Assembly (NCBI RefSeq): GCF_016756745.1
Contig: NZ_JAESIH010000031.1
Span: 1 to 45,349 of the forward strand
Reading direction: 5' to 3'
DNA from: Aminivibrio sp.
Lineage (GTDB): Bacteria > Synergistota > Synergistia > Synergistales > Aminobacteriaceae
DNA: 45,349 nucleotides
Under the pieces are notes generated by a model that worked only from the letters and a program-made list of their open reading frames with translations, was not told where the DNA came from and did not search any database. The number at the start of each line of letters is the position of its first letter. Positions within the stretch are counted from its first letter, which is position 1. Shown piece by piece: positions 8,331 through 13,871 of this stretch. Made by a program: the position numbers and the translations under genes.

Positions 8331-8809
8331 CGGGAGGACTCTTCCTCCTCGGCAAAGGATTCTTCCTCGCCGTCGGAAAGGGAGGCGAATCGTGAGAGAA
8401 GGGCCCTGAACTCCGCCTTGAACTCCTGCTTCATCTGCCGGAGGCGCTGGAGCTCCCGCCGTTCCCTGTCCTTCGCCGCCGAGGCGTCAAGAACGATCTG
8501 CTCGGCCTTCAGCCGCGCCTCGTTGAGCAGGGTCTCCGCCTGCCTGCTCGCCGCCTCCTCTTTGGCCTCGGCGCTTTTCTGGGCCATGAGAAGGGTGCCC
8601 TGGAGGGTCTCCTTGAGGTTTTCGTACTCCTTGATCTGTTCCTCCAGCCGGTCGATGCGGCGTTCGAGCTCCGCGCACCGAAGGGAGTATTCCTGGATAT
8701 CCTCCGCCACCCGGTCGAGAAATTCGTCCACCTCGCTGACCGCATAACCCCGCATTGCCCTGGAAAAATACTTGTTTTCGATGTCCCGGGCGGTCAAAAG
8801 ATCAGGCAC
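8327..8809 (-). CDS. divIVA: DivIVA-family cell division/polarity protein
   Basis: 160-aa coiled-coil protein. The N-terminal membrane-curvature-sensing module is clear (ARDIENKYFSRAMRGYAVSE followed by VDEFLDRV, residues ~7-35), then a long charged coiled coil (~40-150) and an acidic tail rich in E and S. DivIVA/GpsB proteins recruit division, chromosome or wall-synthesis factors to poles and septa. The start is GTG at 8809, overlapping the sepF stop by 8 bp; the stop overlaps the recG start. The sepF-divIVA neighbourhood is a Gram-positive-type division cluster. Confidence 0.92.
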   Translation of the reverse strand: MPDLLTARDIENKYFSRAMRGYAVSEVDEFLDRVAEDIQEYSLRCAELERRIDRLEEQIKEYENLKETLQGTLLMAQKSAEAKEEAASRQAETLLNEARLKAEQIVLDASAAKDRERRELQRLRQMKQEFKAEFRALLSRFASLSDGEEESFAEEEESSR

Positions 8810-9209
8810 CGTTTTCGTCCTCCCATTCCTCTATCATGGTTTTTCTCGGTGCGGCCAGAAAAATGCCTCCCGCAACCCTGAGCACCGTACCCCTGTTGGC
8901 GAAGGCGACCCCGCAGAGAAAGTCAAGCAGGCTCTGGCCGGATTCCCGCTCCATCCCCCGCAGGTCCACGAGAAGCATTTTACCCTTTCTGAGGGCCTCC
9001 GCGAGCTCTTCTTTTTTGTCGGGGCCGGAAGAGCCCCGGAGGATGATAAGGTCAGCCTCTCCCGCAGCGGGGCGAATCACCCGCTCCTCCCGTTCCTCCA
9101 GGTCCGGGCGCGGATCGTCGTTCCAGTCGTCTTCATAATCTCCACCCGGGTCCACCAGTCCCAGGAGCGCCATCAGCCGTTCAAGCATTCCTCCACCCCC
9201 GTTCTTCAC
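8802..9209 (-). CDS. sepF: Cell division protein SepF
   Basis: FtsZ-anchoring protein of up to 135 aa. The amphipathic membrane-targeting helix MLERLMALLGLVD is followed by an acidic linker (~20-45) and the SepF/DUF552 domain, where KKEELAEALRKGKMLLVDLR, SLLDFLCGVAFANRGTVLRV and GGIFLAAP are recognisable. The longest frame starts with GTG at 9209 (GTGA overlap with yggS); the ATG at 9188 would put the amphipathic helix at the very N-terminus and is biologically attractive, although GGAGGA lies almost against it. The gene overlaps divIVA by 8 bp. Confidence 0.93.
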   Translation of the reverse strand: MKNGGGGMLERLMALLGLVDPGGDYEDDWNDDPRPDLEEREERVIRPAAGEADLIILRGSSGPDKKEELAEALRKGKMLLVDLRGMERESGQSLLDFLCGVAFANRGTVLRVAGGIFLAAPRKTMIEEWEDENGA

Positions 9210-9901
9210 CGGCGCGCACCGAAAATGGACGAACCGATACGCACCATGGTGCTTCCTTCCTGTACCGCCCAGTAAAAATCGCCGCTCATCCCCATGGAAA
9301 GTTCCGGCAGAGCCAGCCCCGTACTTTCACGGGCCGACTCGCAGATGGTCCGCAGAAGGGCGAAGGCCTTCCGTACTTCCTTCTCTCCCCCCGTGAGGGG
9401 TCCAATGGTCATGAAGCCTTCCGGGCGAAGGGCGGGGCAGGTCTCGAGAATGCCGTGAAGCAGGGCTTCCGCCTTCTCAGGCGCAACCCCGTGCTTGGAG
9501 GCTTCACCGGACGTGTTCACCTCGAGAAGCACGGGAAGGGTTCTGCCCTCCTCTGCGGCAATCCTTGAAAGGACGGCGGCAAGCTCCGGCGAGTCCACCG
9601 AGTCCACAGTTGAGGCAGCCGAAAGAGCTTTCCGGGCCTTGTTCCGCTGGAGGTGGCCGATGAGCCGCCACTCCGGTTCTTTCCCCCCGGGCCAGAGGGC
9701 CCGCTTCTCCAGGAGTTCCTGAACCCTGTTCTCGCCGACGGACGTCACGCCGCAGCGCACCGCTTCGACTACATCCTCCACCGGACGGGTCTTCGTCACG
9801 GCGACGAGAAGAATCTCCTCCTCCCGCCGGCCGCACAGGGCAGCGGCTTTTCGAATCCCCTCCCGGACAATCTCAAGGTTCTCCCGAATAGACGTCACCA
9901 T
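9206..9901 (-). CDS. yggS: YggS/PROSC-family pyridoxal phosphate homeostasis protein
   Basis: Single-domain PLP-binding TIM-barrel protein (231 aa) that buffers PLP and affects amino-acid and keto-acid balance. Motifs are LLVAVTKTRPVE (the PLP lysine in AVTK, ~residue 37), VGENRVQELLEK, WRLIGHLQRNKAR, VDSVDSPELA, LLEVNTSGEASKHGV, GFMTIGPL and the closing SMGMSGDFYWAVQEGSTMVR then IGSSIFG. It starts at the ATG at 9901, overlapping the upstream HlyD-like gene by 7 bp, and overlaps sepF by 4 bp. yggS next to sepF is a widespread division-cluster arrangement. Confidence 0.95.
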   Translation of the reverse strand: MVTSIRENLEIVREGIRKAAALCGRREEEILLVAVTKTRPVEDVVEAVRCGVTSVGENRVQELLEKRALWPGGKEPEWRLIGHLQRNKARKALSAASTVDSVDSPELAAVLSRIAAEEGRTLPVLLEVNTSGEASKHGVAPEKAEALLHGILETCPALRPEGFMTIGPLTGGEKEVRKAFALLRTICESARESTGLALPELSMGMSGDFYWAVQEGSTMVRIGSSIFGARR

Positions 9902-10860
9902 AAACGGATTTTCCCTTCCTTTCCGTTCTGGGCATGGAGCACCACGATGTGACCCGGCCTCAGCCCCTCTGTTATGAAAAATCTGCCGCCCTCCACCGGA
10001 ATACCCCGGACGGGCTGAAAATGAACAATGTTGCCGTCCACCAGGAACACGCCGAGCTGCCCCTTCCTGAAACGCACGGCAGACTCGGGTACGGAGACCC
10101 CGCTTCTCTCTCTCGTCTCGAGGAGAAGGCTGATCTCCCTGGAAGCCGCCACGGAGGCGGGGAAAAAGGGAAGCGTCAGGTAAAGCTTCACTTTTGAATC
10201 AAAAAACCGGGCGACCCGGACTTCCGCCTTCTCCGGCCACCCTGTTTCCTTCGTCTTCACCCGGACGAATCCTGCCCTGATGTCCCGCTCCAGGGACGGT
10301 GTCACGTCCGCATACAGGATGCACCGCAGGTCCTGGGGCTGGGGTATGAGTTTACCCACCGGCCGGCCTTTCTCCACGAAGTCCCCGGCGCCGAAAAACT
10401 GCACCGGCGGTGTGGAAGGCAGGGGCTCCATGCCGTTCCAGAAGGCGGCGTAGGTCCACTCTCCCTCGGCGCCGTCGAGGCCTGGGACGAAATAGCCCGT
10501 TTTCTCGGCCTTGACCGCCATCTTCCCGGAGGACGAGCTGACCACCGCGAGGGTCTCCCCCTTCGCCACCCGTCTCGGGCCGGGAAAAGGAAAGGTCACC
10601 GTGCCGCTCCACCGGGTAGGGACCATTTCCTCCCGCCAGATGAGTACGCCCCGGGCGGGGATCCTGTCGGCATGGGTGCAGGGGACGGCGGACACCACCT
10701 CCGGGTTCAGGGACTCCCGTCGCTCCCACCACAGGACATAGATGTACACCACACCGACGGCGATGACAAGGATCAGGAAAAAATACAGGAACCTCCGGAA
10801 CAGGCCGGACAAGGCTTCTTTCAAGACTTCTCCCGCCCCATCCCGCTTTCGTTGAGACAT
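9895..10860 (-). CDS. HlyD-like single-pass membrane protein of the division cluster
   Basis: A 321-aa protein with a short basic N-terminus, one membrane helix (~residues 24-45, ending in YVLWW) and a large extracytoplasmic part. A lipoyl/barrel-sandwich-like region reads RVAKGETLAVVSS with a second hybrid-motif half later (FVEKGRPVGKLI). A C-terminal barrel-like portion contains VPESAVRFRKGQLGVFLVDG and GLRPGHIVVL, resembling membrane-fusion proteins of the HlyD/RND-adaptor type. No transporter partner is adjacent; similar proteins occur beside yggS-sepF in Firmicutes, so a division or envelope role is possible. The start is uncertain: ATG at 10860 overlaps the upstream gene by 40 bp, while an in-frame TTG at 10824 would give a TTGA 4-bp overlap with a GGGAGAAG site. 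Confidence 0.78.
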   Translation of the reverse strand: MSQRKRDGAGEVLKEALSGLFRRFLYFFLILVIAVGVVYIYVLWWERRESLNPEVVSAVPCTHADRIPARGVLIWREEMVPTRWSGTVTFPFPGPRRVAKGETLAVVSSSSGKMAVKAEKTGYFVPGLDGAEGEWTYAAFWNGMEPLPSTPPVQFFGAGDFVEKGRPVGKLIPQPQDLRCILYADVTPSLERDIRAGFVRVKTKETGWPEKAEVRVARFFDSKVKLYLTLPFFPASVAASREISLLLETRERSGVSVPESAVRFRKGQLGVFLVDGNIVHFQPVRGIPVEGGRFFITEGLRPGHIVVLHAQNGKEGKIRLW

Positions 10861-11792
10861 GACAGGGGCTGCCTGCCCTCGGCGATACGGGACGCATTCC
10901 CCGCGATGAACCGGAGGACCCCCTCCTGGGAGGCGTCGTTCACGCCCCCGATGTGGGGGGTCACCACCACCTTCGGGTGAGAGAGGAAGGGATCGTCCGT
11001 CCGGTGGGGTTCCTCCCAGAGGACATCAAGCCCCGCACCGGCGATCCATTCTTCCTCCAGGGCCCGCTCCAGGGCCCGTCGGCTCACGATGCCTCCCCTT
11101 GCCACGTTGATGAAGAAGGCGTCCCTGTCCATGGCCCGGAAAAGGGGCTCGTCGACGATGTTCTCGGTCTCGGGGGTGAGGGCAAGGGCCGCCACGACGA
11201 ATTTTGCCCCCTTCACCGCATTTTCGGCATCGGTCAGGGGAACGAAGGCGTCGATCCCCCAGCGGGCGCTGTCCGCCGGAAGGGTCCGGTTGACCCCGGT
11301 CACCTTCATGCCGAAGGCCTTCATCCTCACCGTGATGGAGCGCCCCACGTTGCCGAGACCGATGACGCAGGCCTTCTTCCCCCACAGGGCGATGCCCGGA
11401 GGCGTGTAGACCTTTCCCTGCAGAAGCTTCTCCCTGGCGCGGAAAAATCGTTTGGCCAGGATCAGCATGTGGAGAAAGGCCACCTCGGCGACCCCTTCGG
11501 CGTTTCCCGTTCCGACGGAGGGAACGTTGCAGGCGTAAACTCCCCTGCGGGAACAGGCTTCAAGGTCGATCCCCTCGGCCCCCGCGCCCCACTGCTGAAC
11601 AAGCTTCAGCGCCGGGGCCCGGGAGAGCAGGGCCTCGTCCACCGTCACAGGCCTTACGACAAGCATTTCCGCCTCCGCCAGGGCCTCCGCACCATCCGCC
11701 GTGTCGGCGATGAGGATGTCATGGCCGGCGAAGGCTCTGTCGAGGGATTCCTTCAGACGGAAGAATTCTTTTCCCCAAAACACAACCTTCAT
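10821..11792 (-). CDS. D-isomer-specific 2-hydroxyacid dehydrogenase (NAD-dependent)
   Basis: A 323-aa oxidoreductase of the D-lactate/phosphoglycerate dehydrogenase superfamily. The substrate domain surrounds a Rossmann domain with GLGNVGR (~144-150). The catalytic triad is visible: Arg in NVARGGIV (~230), Glu in WEEPHR (~260) and His in TPHIGG (~278). The N-terminal QQWGAGAEGIDLEAC and the VGTGNAEGVAEVA segments fit the family. Exact substrate (glyoxylate, hydroxypyruvate, phosphoglycerate or another 2-keto acid) cannot be read from sequence; no ACT domain is present, so it is not a full-length SerA. It overlaps folE2 by 4 bp (ATGA). Confidence 0.9.
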   Translation of the reverse strand: MKVVFWGKEFFRLKESLDRAFAGHDILIADTADGAEALAEAEMLVVRPVTVDEALLSRAPALKLVQQWGAGAEGIDLEACSRRGVYACNVPSVGTGNAEGVAEVAFLHMLILAKRFFRAREKLLQGKVYTPPGIALWGKKACVIGLGNVGRSITVRMKAFGMKVTGVNRTLPADSARWGIDAFVPLTDAENAVKGAKFVVAALALTPETENIVDEPLFRAMDRDAFFINVARGGIVSRRALERALEEEWIAGAGLDVLWEEPHRTDDPFLSHPKVVVTPHIGGVNDASQEGVLRFIAGNASRIAEGRQPLSCLNESGMGREKS

Positions 11793-12592
11793 TTCTTTTC
11801 CTCCCGGTTCTTTCCCTTCCCTTCTTTGTCCCTTTCCAAGGACGCGAAGGCGTCGTGATTGTGTATGCTTTCGTTGCTGACGACACGGATGCTGTACCAG
11901 GTAATCCTGTCCTCGGCCTCAAGATCCACCGCCACGTCCCGCAGAACGTCCTCCACGAACCGGGGGGTGTTGTAGGCCTGTTCGGTGACGAACTTCTCAT
12001 CCTCCCGTTTCAGCAGAGTATACACCGGGGCGGAGGCATTTTTCTCGGCGATGGCGACCAGTTCCTCGATCCACACGAGCCCGTTCATACGAACGGAGAT
12101 GGTCACAAAAGCCCTCTGGTTATGCGCCCCGGCCTCGGAGATTTCCCGGGAGCACGGGCAGAGAGTCTGGACCGGCACGGTGACGGAGGTCACCAGGTCG
12201 AAGAAGTCCTCTCCTTTGACGGCGGTGAAGGAGACGTCGTACCTGGTGAAGCTGCTCAGTTCGGAAACGGGGGCATTTCTCGAAATGAAATAGGGGAAAG
12301 AGAAGACGATCTCCGCGCATTCGGCGGATAAGACCGTCCGGAGGTCTTCGGCGATCTGTTCCATGTGGGACAGGGTGACCTTCCCCTGGAATTCGTGGAG
12401 CACCTCGATGAACCGGCTCATGTGGGTACCCCGGTATTCGTGGGGCAGGGAGACGGACATAGACACGGAAGCCACCGTGTGCTGTATATTCTCTTTCTGG
12501 TCCATGACAACGATGGGGTAGGACACGCCGCTGACCCCCACCCTGTCGATGGGAATGCGCCGGGAGTCCCGTTCGCTCTGTACGTCACGCAT
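11789..12592 (-). CDS. folE2: GTP cyclohydrolase FolE2 (type IB)
   Basis: Converts GTP to 7,8-dihydroneopterin triphosphate, the first step of folate and queuosine synthesis. The 267-aa product matches the FolE2/COG1469 family rather than canonical FolE: it has RIPIDRVGVSGVSYPIVV near the N-terminus, the metal/catalytic segment TLCPCSREIS around 143-152, and GAHNQR directly after it. It overlaps queD by 8 bp, and its product is the QueD substrate, so the pair probably feeds 7-deazaguanine (queuosine) synthesis; the remaining que genes are not in the window. The C-terminus is Lys/Glu-rich and likely disordered. Confidence 0.94.
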   Translation of the reverse strand: MRDVQSERDSRRIPIDRVGVSGVSYPIVVMDQKENIQHTVASVSMSVSLPHEYRGTHMSRFIEVLHEFQGKVTLSHMEQIAEDLRTVLSAECAEIVFSFPYFISRNAPVSELSSFTRYDVSFTAVKGEDFFDLVTSVTVPVQTLCPCSREISEAGAHNQRAFVTISVRMNGLVWIEELVAIAEKNASAPVYTLLKREDEKFVTEQAYNTPRFVEDVLRDVAVDLEAEDRITWYSIRVVSNESIHNHDAFASLERDKEGKGKNREEKK

Positions 12593-12956
12593 GGTCCATG
12601 TCCTCGGCGGTGAGCACCGCGCAGCTCGTGGCGGTCTCCCAGACTTCCACGGCCCAGAGCCGGCAGTTCGGGCGGCGGAGTGGTTCCGCCACCTGTTCCC
12701 AGACCCACCGGGCGATATACTCCGCCGTGGGCTGGGGGAGAATATCGTTCAGGTAGGCATGGTCAAGCCTGGAGATGACCCGTTCCTTCACCAGAGAGGA
12801 GACATCGCAGAAATCCGCGATCATCCCCTCCCGGTCGGGCGCCCCCTTCAGGACCACTGCCAGCCTGTATGTATGTCCATGAAGCCGCTCGCATTTTCCG
12901 TGGTATTCCACCAGGTTGTGGGCGGCGTCGAAGGTAAATTCTTTCCGAAGCAGCAT
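12585..12956 (-). CDS. queD: 6-carboxytetrahydropterin synthase QueD
   Basis: Zn-dependent PTPS-family enzyme (123 aa) that turns dihydroneopterin triphosphate into 6-carboxy-5,6,7,8-tetrahydropterin for preQ0/queuosine. The zinc histidines are in FDAAHNL (~residue 13) and LHGHTYR (His26, His28), with the catalytic Cys in GKCERLHGH. ADFCDVSS, RLDHAYLND, PTAEYIA and VWETATSCAV are typical downstream family motifs. It is the first gene of the long minus-strand run. A -10-like TATACT at 13014-13009 lies upstream, but the -35 position falls inside the terminal repeat of the adjacent mobile-like element. Confidence 0.94.
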   Translation of the reverse strand: MLLRKEFTFDAAHNLVEYHGKCERLHGHTYRLAVVLKGAPDREGMIADFCDVSSLVKERVISRLDHAYLNDILPQPTAEYIARWVWEQVAEPLRRPNCRLWAVEVWETATSCAVLTAEDMDHA

Positions 12957-13026
12957 GGAAAATCCCCGCCTTTCGAGAAAAATGGGCGCCGGTCCCGGCC
13001 GGGGCCGCAGTATAGGGGCACACAGT

Positions 13027-13300
13027 CCTGAATCCGCAGGTCTTTCAGGCAGAGGGAGTGTCGCCGCCGGCCATACGGTGAATTCGCCCTCCCCAAGGGC
13101 GAAGCGGGCTCGATCCGCACTCTTTGCTGATGAATCCCCTGGGGGAGGGCGCCCCGGACGACAGAAACCATACGGATTTCGGTTTCACAGGCAGGCAGCC
13201 GGCGAATGCAGGAACCTTGGTGGGGCAGTTGTCACGAACGACAATCTGCACCCCCGGCCCAAGCGGTCCCGTGACGCTCCCGCCGGGGTGCGGATTCAGG
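13027..13300 (+). repeat. MITE-like palindrome-rich repeat, copy 1
   Basis: A 274-bp element bounded by CCTGAATCCGCA and its perfect inverted copy TGCGGATTCAGG, with no credible gene. It is closely related to copy 2 (13354-13610, same orientation) and copy 3 (18798-19083, opposite orientation). Flanking 5-mers ACAGT (13022-13026) and ATAGT (13301-13305) match at 4 of 5, as an old target-site duplication might. Internally it carries GAAACC/GGTTTC and a GCAGTTGTC / GACAATCTGC inverted pair. The outer arm of the larger hairpin seen in the other copies is partly decayed here. It ends ~70 bp upstream of queD. Confidence 0.8.
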
Positions 13301-13353
13301 ATAGTATTCCATGATTGATTTTACACCATTTCCCGGAAAGAGAGGAACGGCTT

Positions 13354-13610
13354 CCTGAATCCGCTAATTTTTCAGGCAGAGGGAATGTCGCCGGGCATAA
13401 GGTGAATTCGCCCCCGCCGGAAGCAAAGAGATAACCCACTGAAGGCAGCGCCCAGGGGAGAGAAACCGACACGGATGTCGGTTTCACAAGCAGGCAACCG
13501 GCGAACGCAGGGAGCGGCGGGACTCGCTTGGGCAGTTGTCACGGACGACAATCTGCACCCCCCGCCCAAGCGAGTTCCGGTGACGCTTCCCGCGGAGGTG
13601 CGGATTCAGG
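13354..13610 (+). repeat. MITE-like palindrome-rich repeat, copy 2
   Basis: A 257-bp relative of copy 1 in direct orientation, 53 bp away. The ends are CCTGAATCCGC and GCGGATTCAGG. The flanks GGCTT (13349-13353) and GGCTT (13611-13615) are identical, a plausible 5-bp target-site duplication. It contains a perfect hairpin GAAACCGACA-CGGA-TGTCGGTTTC (13462-13485). A nested hairpin has outer arms ACTCGCTTGGGC (13522-13533) and GCCCAAGCGAGT (13564-13575) and inner arms GCAGTTGTC / GACAATCTGC. Short open frames across it are not supported as genes. Confidence 0.82.
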
Positions 13611-13792
13611 GGCTTTCGCCTCTCCGCCGCTTTCTGGGGCCTTCCGCAAAGGCACAGGGACCTTTTTTTGCGAATGCTGGAGCCCGCTTCTTTTTATGAA
13701 GCTCTTTCTCCCCAAAAAACCGCTTATATTGGATAATGAAATACGAAAAACGGCTTTTCTTGTTTTTTATGCAGTACATTTTGGGTTTTCTC
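13611..13792. other. Gene-free stretch upstream of the glutamine synthetase promoter
   Basis: No gene is seen here. The sequence changes from GC-rich repeat DNA to AT-rich DNA (A- and T-runs from about 13700 on). Such DNA commonly sits upstream of a strong promoter and could act as an UP element. A weak GCTTC/GAAGC hairpin (13686-13702) is the only structure noted. Confidence 0.4.
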
Positions 13793-13821
13793 TTGACTAA
13801 TATCCGGGGAGAGTGTTATAA
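13793..13821 (+). promoter_or_regulatory. Strong sigma-70-type promoter for the type III glutamine synthetase
   Basis: TTGACT (13793-13798) and TTATAA (13816-13821) are separated by exactly 17 bp, downstream of an AT-rich stretch. The start codon is ~50 bp further on with a GAAGGAG site (13855-13861). Confidence 0.72.
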
Positions 13822-13871
13822 AGTGGCATCGTTTTTATTTCACGGAATCAGCCGGAAGGAGTTGAACCGAA

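Noticed and set aside
13027-13610. Two tandem repeats as a CRISPR array
   Set aside because: Units are ~260 bp with variable interiors, there are only two, and no cas genes are nearby.
13045-13699. Small open frames in the repeats encoding similar peptides such as IVVRDNCP or VVTNDNLHPP
   Set aside because: They arise from the repeated nested hairpin, differ in frame and ends between copies and lack ribosome-binding sites.
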